Shown here in pieces: positions 15,707-22,670 of a DNA stretch of 27,085 bases. Positions within the stretch are counted from its first letter, which is position 1; each line of letters opens with the position of its first letter. The position numbers and the translations under genes are program-made. The notes beneath the pieces were generated by a model. It worked only from the letters and a program-made list of their open reading frames with translations. It searched no databases and was not told where the DNA came from. Origin of the DNA: CAIXPS01 sp034430115 (lineage in GTDB: Bacteria > Chloroflexota > Anaerolineae > J036 > Brachytrichaceae); the NCBI GenBank assembly GCA_034430115.1, contig DAOUFG010000073.1:1-27085 (forward strand), in the 5' to 3' direction.

Positions 15707-16621
15707 CGCCTTATTGATCTTGAAAGTGTCAAAGTCGCGTGCGAGGATGGTGTTGCTGAAGAATGCGCGCGCCTCCGTCTCCAGGTCTTTTTCGCGATGT
15801 CGCCCGGAGATGTGAGTAAGGATGAGCTGGCGCACGTTCGCGTCGCGCGCCAGGCGGGCCGCCTCGCCGGCGGTGATGTGCGCGTTCTGGCGCGCCAATT
15901 CCACCTCTACATCGCTGTAGGTGGCTTCGGTCACCAGTGCGTCGGCGTCGCGCGCCACCTTGAGGATGTTGTTCGTCTCGCCGGTGTCGCCCGTCATGAC
16001 TAGCTTGGTGCCACGTTGCAAGTCGCCCAATACTTCGTCGGGGTGAACCACGCGCCCATCGTCCAGGGTAATTGGCTGGCCGCTGACCAGCACCTTGCGT
16101 TGCGGCCCGTTGGGCACGCCCAACGCAGTGGCTTTGTCGTTCAAGAATGGGCGGCGCGAGTGCTCCTGGAATACGTAGCCGTAGCAGTCTGGCCCGCGAT
16201 GCTGCACCGGAAAGGCCAGCACGTCGAAGTCTTCGCCGCTGATGATGATGCCCGGCTGCACATCCACCAGGGCGATTTCCATCGGGGGCCTTACCCCGCG
16301 AAAGACGATGCGGTAAAGCAAGTCCTGGATGCGGTCCAGGGTGCTCTTGCCGCCGTAAATGTTCACGCGCTCCAGCGTCTCCCATTGGCTGAGCGTCGAG
16401 AGAATGCCACCCAGGCCCAACAAGTGATCTAGGTGCGGGTGAGTAATCAGAATGTGTTCCAGCCGCCGGAAGCCCAGGCCGCTGGTCATTAACTGGCGTT
16501 GCGTGCCTTCGCCGCAATCGACCATGAAGCGGTACTCGTCGTGCGTCACGATGGCCGACGGTAGCCCGCGCTTGGGCAAGGGAGCGGAGGCGGCAGTGCC
16601 GAGAAAGGTCAACTCGAACAT
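15701..16621 (-). CDS. rnz: Ribonuclease Z
   Basis: This 306-residue metallo-beta-lactamase-fold endonuclease processes tRNA 3' ends, which fits the lack of encoded CCA on the local tRNA-Arg. Visible motifs are FLGTAASAPLPKRGLPS at the start, the zinc motif H61-P-H-L-D65-H66, the exosite region after GKSTLDRI, VMTGDT, EATYSD, then TAGEAARLA and LTHISGRH. Length matches the usual ~307. The open frame runs 42 codons further upstream, but that is repeat DNA, so ATG 16621 is chosen. The stop codon comes from the repeat at 15685-15706. The start is preceded by a GATTGACGATT repeat rather than a clear ribosome site. Confidence 0.95.
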   Translation of the reverse strand: MFELTFLGTAASAPLPKRGLPSAIVTHDEYRFMVDCGEGTQRQLMTSGLGFRRLEHILITHPHLDHLLGLGGILSTLSQWETLERVNIYGGKSTLDRIQDLLYRIVFRGVRPPMEIALVDVQPGIIISGEDFDVLAFPVQHRGPDCYGYVFQEHSRRPFLNDKATALGVPNGPQRKVLVSGQPITLDDGRVVHPDEVLGDLQRGTKLVMTGDTGETNNILKVARDADALVTEATYSDVEVELARQNAHITAGEAARLARDANVRQLILTHISGRHREKDLETEARAFFSNTILARDFDTFKINKAV

Positions 16622-16627
16622 GATAAG

Positions 16628-16772
16628 GATTGACGATTTTAGATTGTCGATTGACGATGATGGATTGGCAAAGTCTATTGGTGAAATGGCCCCGGAGAGG
16701 GCACGTTTTCTCGTCACATGCCAAACGCCGGTTGCCCAGATCGACAATCGTCAATCTTTAATCGTCAATTGC
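16628..16772. repeat. Inverted GATTGACGATT repeat between rfbB and rnz
   Basis: The left arm (GATTGACGATTTTAGATTG... about 16628-16669) and right arm (CGACAATCGTCAATCTTTAA... about 16741-16770) are reverse complements with gaps. The enclosed 70 bases show no coding potential. The right arm overlaps the last codons and stop of rfbB. Confidence 0.72.
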
Positions 16773-17776
16773 GCATATTGTTTCTTATAGTATTCCAGGT
16801 ATTCGCCGGTCTTTAGCTTGCGCCACCACCATTCGTTATCCACGTACCAGCGCACCGTCTCTGCGATGGACTGCTGGAAATCATGCCGGCTGGTCCAGCC
16901 GATGGTGCGAGCCTTGGAGGTGTCCAACGCATAGCGCCGGTCGTGGCCGGGCCGATCGGTGACGGGGCGCAGCAGCGAGTAGGGCTTGCCCAGCAGGTCG
17001 AGGATGGCGTGCGCCATGTCGATGTTGGTCGTTTCCGCGCCGCTGCCGATGTTATAAATCTCGCCCACCTGGCCTTTTTCGATCGTCGTATCGATGCCCT
17101 CGCAGTGATCCAGCACGTATTGATAGTCGCGCATTTGCTTGCCGTCGCCATAGAGCGGCAGCGGCAGGTCGTCGATGGCGTTGGTGATGAACAAGGGCAC
17201 CACCTTCTCGGGATACTGGTAGGGGCCGATGTTGTTGCTGCCGCGCGTGATGGTGACGGGCACGCCGAACGACGTGTTGTAGGCTAGGCACATCATGTCG
17301 CCGCCGGCTTTGCTGGCAGAGTAGGGGCTGCGCGTGTGCAGCTTATCTTCTTCCGTGCTGCGCCCGGTGAGCACCTGTCCGTAAACTTCGTCGGTGCTGA
17401 TCTGGTGATAGCGCTCCACCTTGAATTCTTTGGCCGCTTCCAGCAGCACGTAGGTGCCGTACACGTCGGTCATGATGAATGATCCCGGCTCCATCAGCGA
17501 ACGGTCTACGTGTGTGTCGGCGGCGAAGTTGATGATGATCTGAATGCCGTGCTCTTTCATTGCGCCAAAAACAGCGTTGTGGTCGGCGATGTCGGCGTGC
17601 ACGAAGGCATAGCGATCCTTATACTCGGCGGCGATATCCTTCAGGTTATCCAGGTTGCCGGCATAAGTGAGTTTGTCGTAGACGACCACGCGCCAGTCGG
17701 GGTGGCGCTGTAAGGCGTAACGCACATAGTTGGAGCCGATAAACCCGGCCCCGCCAGTGATGAGAACGGTTTTCAT
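16751..17776 (-). CDS. rfbB: dTDP-glucose 4,6-dehydratase
   Basis: This 341-residue extended SDR enzyme converts dTDP-glucose to dTDP-4-keto-6-deoxyglucose, the entry to dTDP-rhamnose and related sugars of cell-surface glycans. The NAD-binding motif is GGAGFIGSN near the N-terminus; STDEVYG and the catalytic YSASK are present with the family-specific FAADTHVDRS and TRGSNNIGPYQ. No other rfb gene is next to it, so the pathway must be completed elsewhere. The C-terminal L-T-I-K-D and stop are encoded by a GATTGACGATT repeat. ATG 17776 has no Shine-Dalgarno but is preceded by TACAAT at a spacing of 7, suggesting a leaderless mRNA. Confidence 0.95.
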   Translation of the reverse strand: MKTVLITGGAGFIGSNYVRYALQRHPDWRVVVYDKLTYAGNLDNLKDIAAEYKDRYAFVHADIADHNAVFGAMKEHGIQIIINFAADTHVDRSLMEPGSFIMTDVYGTYVLLEAAKEFKVERYHQISTDEVYGQVLTGRSTEEDKLHTRSPYSASKAGGDMMCLAYNTSFGVPVTITRGSNNIGPYQYPEKVVPLFITNAIDDLPLPLYGDGKQMRDYQYVLDHCEGIDTTIEKGQVGEIYNIGSGAETTNIDMAHAILDLLGKPYSLLRPVTDRPGHDRRYALDTSKARTIGWTSRHDFQQSIAETVRWYVDNEWWWRKLKTGEYLEYYKKQYAQLTIKD

Positions 17777-17783
17777 GTGCTGG

Positions 17784-17789
17784 ATTGTA
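17784..17789 (-). promoter_or_regulatory. Candidate leaderless -10 of rfbB
   Basis: TACAAT on the minus strand ends 7 bases before the ATG, which would place the transcript 5' end at or next to the start codon. No good -35 is seen. Confidence 0.45.
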
Positions 17790-17797
17790 TCAAGGAG

Positions 17798-17850
17798 AAT
17801 TTGAGATTGGAGTTGGTTAATCGATCTCGAATCTCCGATCACCAATCACG
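17798..17850. repeat. GATTGGAGTT-type imperfect hairpin repeat
   Basis: TTTGAGATTGGAGTTGG and TCTCCGATCACCAATC face each other around TTAATCGATCTCGA. This belongs to the GATTGGAGATT family. Confidence 0.65.
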
Positions 17851-17891
17851 CTATCGGTAGCGGTTAAGATAGTGCCGAACAGGGTGATGAT

Positions 17892-17934
17892 GTTGGGTTG
17901 CCAAGATGCGAAGGCGCGAGGACAGCAACCCGAC
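17892..17934. other. Stem-loop in the leader region of the lipoprotein gene
   Basis: GTTGGGTTGC (17892-17901) faces GCAACCCGAC (17925-17934) with one G-T pair and a 23-base loop. It has no T run. Apart from this and the repeat, the 17777-18001 gap shows no gene. Confidence 0.4.
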
Positions 17935-18001
17935 AGGGCGTTGTCTGATAATCATACGTGTGGTTGAGTCAGCCTGATGCGATGCAGAATGAAGGAGAAC
18001 A

Positions 18002-18442
18002 ATGTCGAAGCATATTCACTACGAACGCCGTGCTGTGATCTTCGCGCTCGTGGCTCTGGCGGCTGTCTCTGCCGTCTTAGCCGCTTGCGCTTCCGTCGTA
18101 CAGCCCTATGCCGTCCGCAAGGGTACTGCGCGCGACTACATCTTCTCGGTGGAACCGCTCAACAATTCCGCCGTGCGCGTGTGGCTGAAGTCCGACAATC
18201 TGGCGGCCTACTGCGTGCCCGACGCGACGCTGGCGGCCAAGTTCACCGATGCCTTGCAAAACTGGAATGGCGAGGTGCTGGTGACCTATCACAGCCTGTC
18301 GCCCATAGAACAGAAGGCGAACGAGTGGGTGCTGACAGGTTGCGGGACATATTCTGGCACCAACGTCAGCACATTTGAAGTGTATAAGGTGGACGATATG
18401 AAGCTGGTCTCGGGGCGCGGCGGGGTGGATACAGGAAGATAG
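18002..18442 (+). CDS. Putative lipoprotein of unknown function
   Basis: The 146-residue precursor has a basic N-terminus (HYERR), a hydrophobic core (AVIFALVALAAVSAVLAA) and a lipobox LAAC with Cys29, so it should be lipidated and held at the outer face of the membrane. The mature part of about 118 residues (YAVRKGTARDYIFSVEPLNNSAVRVWLKSD...) contains two more cysteines, in AAYCVPD and TGCGTY, that could form a disulfide. I do not recognise a domain. A strong GGAG lies 6 bases before ATG. It stands alone, convergent with the nuclease gene that follows. Confidence 0.75.
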   Translation: MSKHIHYERRAVIFALVALAAVSAVLAACASVVQPYAVRKGTARDYIFSVEPLNNSAVRVWLKSDNLAAYCVPDATLAAKFTDALQNWNGEVLVTYHSLSPIEQKANEWVLTGCGTYSGTNVSTFEVYKVDDMKLVSGRGGVDTGR

Positions 18443-18515
18443 GAAGTGTCATTGTCGGCTGGCTTTTTGGCTGAGTGGATGTACATTGGTTGACCGGATA
18501 GTGCGGAGTTCTGTG

Positions 18516-19517
18516 TTATATCCCACGCCACCAACCGTAACGTAGCAGTAACCAATCGCGCCAGCCTGCCAGGTGGGGCGGAGCAACATGGCCAATCTGG
18601 TCAAGCAGGTCTTCACTGGCGATAGGTGTGAAGCGGCCAACAGGGGCTACTGCCTGCCATGCCTTTGATACCGTATCGCCATAGCCTTTCATCAGTGGTG
18701 AGCTGAAGCTGTGTGCGAAATCCCAGTTGGCGCGTGGCGATATGTGCACCACGCTAACGACGTCTGCTTGCATCGACCCGTCATGGCCGCATCGTTCGAT
18801 CTCGCGTGCCAATAGCGTAAGCCGCATCAACTGGTAAAAGGGTTCCACAAAGAGTGACTCATAGGCCGGCAACTCCGGCTGGCTGGCGGCCCAGCGTTCA
18901 TAGGCCGAACGGTATATCGCCAGACGCGTTGCATGGCGCGTTGCATTGGCGTCTTTCTGGCCTGTATAAGACTCGGTATATTTCCATTCGCCAAGCACCA
19001 GTTGCACTTTGCCGTCGGTGCGACGAAAGCGGAAAGCGAAGTCGGCGCTGGTGGCGTTTGCGCCACGTGGGCGCCTCCCTTTCTCCCCCAGGCAATTATT
19101 CAAATCCACCCACTCGAATGCCAGGAATGGATCGGTTGTCTTCTCGGGGTCTTTATCTGCGTCAAAGGGCAGTGTTTCTGCAAGTTCCGGTAAAAATAGG
19201 TTGAAGACCGATGCCAAGAAGGCCCCATCATGCCTGAAATGCCATAGTGTGTTTACGCATGCACTTTGCGAGCAACAAAGATGGTTGCTGAGTAAGCCAT
19301 CTCCCACGCCGGCATGCCACGGGATGTGCCGCTCGCGAAAGTAAGTAATCGCTTCATCACGCAGGGAGATATGCAGATTCTCTGCCGCATATCCGTCAGC
19401 GAGGCAAAATGGGCGAGGTATTTTTAAGTACGTTCCAGGAGCGCAGGCGGCAGCGGGAAAGAGTTGCCACTTTATTTTTGCGTAGCGTTCTTTTTCGGCA
19501 TCTTTGAAGGAGGACAT
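18516..19517 (-). CDS. PD-(D/E)XK nuclease-like protein (PGN_0703-type)
   Basis: The 333-residue protein carries a PD-(D/E)XK-like active site, Asp159 in TSADFAFRF and Glu177-x-Lys179 in LVLGEWKYTES, with Glu135 upstream in FLAFEWVDLN. The segment LLSNHLCCSQSACVNTLW before it and the overall layout match, from memory, a family named PGN_0703 putative restriction endonucleases. No methyltransferase or specificity subunit lies nearby, so a conventional restriction-modification pair is not supported. ATG 19517 is chosen because TAGAAT ends 7 bases before it; an in-frame ATG at 19526 is possible. The function (defence, repair or element maintenance) is open. Confidence 0.75.
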   Translation of the reverse strand: MSSFKDAEKERYAKIKWQLFPAAACAPGTYLKIPRPFCLADGYAAENLHISLRDEAITYFRERHIPWHAGVGDGLLSNHLCCSQSACVNTLWHFRHDGAFLASVFNLFLPELAETLPFDADKDPEKTTDPFLAFEWVDLNNCLGEKGRRPRGANATSADFAFRFRRTDGKVQLVLGEWKYTESYTGQKDANATRHATRLAIYRSAYERWAASQPELPAYESLFVEPFYQLMRLTLLAREIERCGHDGSMQADVVSVVHISPRANWDFAHSFSSPLMKGYGDTVSKAWQAVAPVGRFTPIASEDLLDQIGHVAPPHLAGWRDWLLLRYGWWRGI

Positions 19518-19524
19518 ATCGCAC

Positions 19525-19530
19525 ATTCTA
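19525..19530 (-). promoter_or_regulatory. Candidate leaderless -10 of the nuclease gene
   Basis: TAGAAT on the minus strand, 7 bases before ATG 19517; no Shine-Dalgarno between them. Confidence 0.42.
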
Positions 19531-19564
19531 TGACCATACAGGTGCGGGCGGGGCATTGAGCGAC

Positions 19565-19593
19565 TTGTCGCCCTGCGAGGGGCGCGGTAAACT
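19565..19593 (+). promoter_or_regulatory. Candidate promoter of kdgK
   Basis: TTGTCG (19565-19570), 17-base spacer containing CGCCC/GGGCG, TAAACT (19588-19593). Both hexamers match 4 of 6 consensus bases. Confidence 0.4.
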
Positions 19594-19628
19594 GATGAGA
19601 GTAAGATTCAATGTAGGAGTAACCTGTC

Positions 19629-20660
19629 ATGAAAACCTTTGTTACATTCGGCGAAATCATGCTGCGCTTGTCCCCTCCCCCGTTCTACCGGACAGTGCAT
19701 ACCCACAGCTTTGACGTGACCTTCGGCGGCGCCGAGGCGAACGTGGCTGTCTCCCTGTCACAGTTCGGCATGCCGACGGAGTTCGTCACGCGCATCCCAA
19801 AGAACGACGTCGCTGACCTGTGCGTGAATTCGTTGCGCGCCGTGGGCGTTGGCACCAACTTCATCGCCCGTGGCGGCGACCGCCTGGGCATTTACTACAT
19901 GGAATTCGGCGCAGCGCAACGCGGTAGCAAGGTGATCTACGACCGCGCCAACTCGTCCATCGCCACCATGAAGCCCGGCACTATCGACTGGAAGGCCGTC
20001 TTTGCCAATGCCGGCTGGTTCCACTGGACCGGCATTACGCCCGCCATCTCCGAGAGCGCTGCGCAGTGCTGCCTGGAAGCGATCAAGGCTGCCAGGGAAA
20101 TGGGTGTGCCCGTTTCCGCCGACCTGAACTACCGCGCCAACCTGTGGAAGTGGGGCAAGAAGGCCAACGAAGTGATGCCCGAAATGGTCAGCCTGTGCGA
20201 CCTGGCGATCGGCAACGAGGAAGATGCCGAGATGGTCTTTGGCATCAAGGCGCCCGATACCGACGTCAAGTCGGGCAAGGTCAGTGCTGACTCATACACC
20301 TACGTGTGCCAGGAACTGAACAGGCGCATGCCCAACTTGAAGACCATCGCCATCACGCTGCGCGGGTCGCTGTCTGCCAGCCACAACACGTGGAGCGGCA
20401 TCCTGTGGGATCAGGGCACCGTCTACACCACCCGCACCTATGACATCGAGCACATCGTGGACCGCGTCGGCGGCGGCGACAGCTTCATGGGCGGTTTGCT
20501 GTATGGTCTGCACACCTATCCTGAGAAGCAGAAGGCACTCGACTTTGCCGTGGCGGCCTCGTGCCTGAAGCACAGCATCATGGGCGACTTCAACATGGTC
20601 ACCGTGGCCGAGGTGGAGAAGTTGATGAAGGGTGACGCCTCCGGGCGCGTCAGCCGCTAA
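19629..20660 (+). CDS. kdgK: 2-keto-3-deoxygluconate kinase (PfkB family)
   Basis: This 343-residue ribokinase-type sugar kinase phosphorylates 2-keto-3-deoxygluconate or -galactonate at O6. The N-terminal motif is FGEIMLRLSPP...DVTFGGAEANVAVSLSQFG (PfkB signature 1); the anion hole and catalytic base are in DRVGGGDSFMGGLLYG, with Asp284. The GEIMLRLSPP start and the ADLNYRANLW segment are typical of KDG kinases. AGGAG precedes the ATG. The KDPG aldolase follows 135 bases later and galactonate dehydratase lies downstream on the other strand, which together support a sugar-acid degradation role. Confidence 0.92.
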   Translation: MKTFVTFGEIMLRLSPPPFYRTVHTHSFDVTFGGAEANVAVSLSQFGMPTEFVTRIPKNDVADLCVNSLRAVGVGTNFIARGGDRLGIYYMEFGAAQRGSKVIYDRANSSIATMKPGTIDWKAVFANAGWFHWTGITPAISESAAQCCLEAIKAAREMGVPVSADLNYRANLWKWGKKANEVMPEMVSLCDLAIGNEEDAEMVFGIKAPDTDVKSGKVSADSYTYVCQELNRRMPNLKTIAITLRGSLSASHNTWSGILWDQGTVYTTRTYDIEHIVDRVGGGDSFMGGLLYGLHTYPEKQKALDFAVAASCLKHSIMGDFNMVTVAEVEKLMKGDASGRVSR

Positions 20661-20669
20661 TCGATTCGA

Positions 20670-20775
20670 TGAATTAACACAAAGAAACAAAGACACAAAG
20701 AACACGAAGAATGAGATGTAAGAAGGTACGCATGATCTTACTCATTTCCTTTGCTTCTTTGCTTCTTTGCGGTTC
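20670..20775. repeat. AACACAAAGAAACAAAG-type inverted repeat between kdgK and eda
   Basis: GAATTAACACAAAGAAACAA and following units (20670-20714) face CTCATTTCCTTTGCTTCTTT and following (20741-20775) as an imperfect palindrome that fills the intercistronic gap. It shares its vocabulary with 10522-10564. Confidence 0.72.
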
Positions 20776-20795
20776 AGTCCAGAAGGAGCATTGCA

Positions 20796-21461
20796 ATGGC
20801 TAAGTTTGATCGTCTTACCGTCTATCAGACGATTATCGGCACCGGGTTGGTGCCGCTGTTCTATAGCGGCGACGTGGCCGAAGCGAAGGCCGTGGCCGCG
20901 GCGGTCGCCGAGGGTGGCGCGCCGGTGCTGGAATTCACCAACCGTGGCGAAAAGGCGCTCAGCGTGTTTGCCGAGGTCGTGAATGCCAACCCTAAGGTGG
21001 CCGTGGGCGTTGGGTCGGTATTGGATGCCCCCACGGCGGCGTTGTTCATCGCTCATGGCGCGAACTTCATCGTCGGCCCGGTGTTCAACCCCGAAGTAGC
21101 CCGCCTGTGCAACCGCCGCAAGATCGCCTACATGCCCGGCTGCGGCAGCGCCAGCGAGATTTCCACCGCTGAGGAATATGGCGTCGAGATTGCCAAGGTC
21201 TTCCCCGGCGAGTCAGTTGGTGGGCCGGGGTTCATCAAGGCCATCTTGGGGCCGATGCCGTGGTCGCGCCTGATGCCGACCGGCGGCGTGGAAGCGACCC
21301 CCGAGAGCATCGGCGTGTGGATCAAGGCGGGTGCCGCGGCAGTTGGCCTGGGCAGCAACTTGATCCGCAAGGAATGGTTGGCGGCCAAGAATTACGACGC
21401 CATCGGCGCGCTCACCAAGCAGTGTTTGGGCTTTGTCAGCGACGCGCGCAGCAAGAAGTAG
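20796..21461 (+). CDS. eda: 2-dehydro-3-deoxy-phosphogluconate (KDPG/KDPGal) aldolase
   Basis: This 221-residue class I aldolase cleaves KDPG or KDPGal to pyruvate and glyceraldehyde 3-phosphate. Catalytic Glu46 and Arg50 lie in LEFTNRG; the Schiff-base lysine is Lys134 in EIAKVFPGES; the phosphate loop is PTGGV (161-165). The order VGVGSVLD...GANFIVGPVFNPEV...YMPGCGSASEI is that of the Eda family. AGAAGGAG precedes ATG 20796; the longer upstream frame is repeat DNA. It completes the route begun by the dehydratase and kinase, and a strong terminator follows. Confidence 0.94.
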   Translation: MAKFDRLTVYQTIIGTGLVPLFYSGDVAEAKAVAAAVAEGGAPVLEFTNRGEKALSVFAEVVNANPKVAVGVGSVLDAPTAALFIAHGANFIVGPVFNPEVARLCNRRKIAYMPGCGSASEISTAEEYGVEIAKVFPGESVGGPGFIKAILGPMPWSRLMPTGGVEATPESIGVWIKAGAAAVGLGSNLIRKEWLAAKNYDAIGALTKQCLGFVSDARSKK

Positions 21462-21474
21462 CTTTTGCTCTAAA

Positions 21475-21535
21475 AAACAAAATCGCCGGGAACCCTGGAC
21501 TGCCTCTACAAGTCCATGATCCCCGGCGATTTTTT
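21475..21535. terminator. Bidirectional terminator between eda and the death-like-domain gene
   Basis: AATCGCCGGG (21481-21490) pairs with CCCGGCGATT (21522-21531), and an inner TGGACT (21496-21501) pairs with AGTCCA (21511-21516). A T run follows on the plus strand and an A run (AAAAAACAAAA) precedes it, so it can end the convergent transcripts from both sides. Confidence 0.88.
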
Positions 21536-21554
21536 GTGTGTTTAGCGGCTCTTG

Positions 21555-22622
21555 TTACTGTTCACACTTTTTAGAGATCAGCGTGCTCTTCAGCCCTGTT
21601 ACCTGGTAATTGTCACCGTTCTTCACCATCGTGTAGACGTAATTGCGCGTGTCACAGATCGAACGATTGGTCGTTGGGTTGGTATACCCCCAATATTCGG
21701 TGGAGGAGATGGTGAAGCTATCGCCGTTGGCGGTGGTTTGCTCTGGGTCCTTCACGTAGTGCATCTTCACGTCGATCTGATCGCCTTTGGTGATGTCGAT
21801 ACCCAGTGAGCGCTTCAACGTGGTATAGGCGAAACTGGTAACAGCTTTGAATGCGTTGGTGGAGAAGTATGGTTTGACGGTCGCTTCATCCACTTTGCCC
21901 GTGTAGAAATCGATCAACTGATCATTGATCGTCTTCACTGCTGATGCTGCGTCGGCGGCCGGTTCCGCGTTTGTGACGGTTCCGGTGTCGCTCATCGGCA
22001 CAGTGTTATCCACGGCTTGCGTCGTCGTATCCACCGTGACGGGCGCCAACGTGGGCTGCATCAACGCTGCTGCTTCGGCCGTCATCTGGGTAGAGGAGAT
22101 CGCCATCATCGTCGGGTCCGGCGAGTTGAGGACGCTGGCATCTCCGCCCTGCTTAGGCAGGATGATCGTCAACGCGGCTACGACGAGCAGTAACACGACG
22201 ACCAGGATCACCAGCAATCGCGCACGCGGGGTGAGCGCTGCCAGCAAGGCCGCACGTTCTTCCTGCGGGCTGCCGCGTTGCAACATCGGCAAAACGTCGT
22301 CGTTTGCGTTCCCTGGCGTGGCTGGGGCATCCAGCTTCGGTTCCACCAGTGGCACTGCTTCCGCGGCACTATCCTGGTCAACATCTTTGATGCCGGCGTT
22401 GCGATAGGCATCGGGGTGCAACTCTTTCGCGCGATTCATCAAAGCGCTCAACAAGTGGCGTGAGCGGGCGATTTCGATGAGTTCGCGCGTTTTGCCATAG
22501 GCACCCGTGCCGGGCAAGTCTGCGTAGTTCAAGCCGACGTCTTGGCATAACTCCGCCAGTTGCTCCTCGCTAAATTCGACAATCAGAAAGTCACGGAACC
22601 GAGCCAGGTTTGGGTCATTCAT
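21555..22622 (-). CDS. Membrane protein with N-terminal effector-associated (death-like) domain
   Basis: The 355-residue protein has three parts. Residues 1-70 (ARFRDFLIVEFSEEQLAELCQ, DVGLNYADLPG, GKTRELIEIARSRHLLSALM) match the pattern of bacterial effector-associated/death-like domains, in which FSEEEL..LC.DLG.DYE.LPGEGK..KARELV is typical. These are homotypic adaptor modules in conflict and signalling proteins. An acidic linker follows, then one membrane helix at about 136-155 (LLVILVVVLLLVVAALTIIL), a Thr/Ala-rich stalk, and an external domain at 226-355 that may be NTF2-like, with Cys323 and Cys353. Cytosolic adaptor plus external sensor is an inference from this layout. The gene lies 48 bases after dgoD on the same strand. 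Confidence 0.78.
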   Translation of the reverse strand: MNDPNLARFRDFLIVEFSEEQLAELCQDVGLNYADLPGTGAYGKTRELIEIARSRHLLSALMNRAKELHPDAYRNAGIKDVDQDSAAEAVPLVEPKLDAPATPGNANDDVLPMLQRGSPQEERAALLAALTPRARLLVILVVVLLLVVAALTIILPKQGGDASVLNSPDPTMMAISSTQMTAEAAALMQPTLAPVTVDTTTQAVDNTVPMSDTGTVTNAEPAADAASAVKTINDQLIDFYTGKVDEATVKPYFSTNAFKAVTSFAYTTLKRSLGIDITKGDQIDVKMHYVKDPEQTTANGDSFTISSTEYWGYTNPTTNRSICDTRNYVYTMVKNGDNYQVTGLKSTLISKKCEQ

Positions 22623-22670
22623 ATAGACACCGAAGAGTGAACGACGGACGAACCGCCTTGCTTTGACACA

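Noticed and set aside
15729..16754. Alternative minus-strand frame of 341 codons overlapping rnz
   Set aside because: The overlapping frame has the complete RNase Z motif set; this one is Arg-rich and motif-free.
18443..18515. Terminator between the lipoprotein and nuclease genes
   Set aside because: There is a short T run in GGCTTTTTGGC but no stable stem before it.
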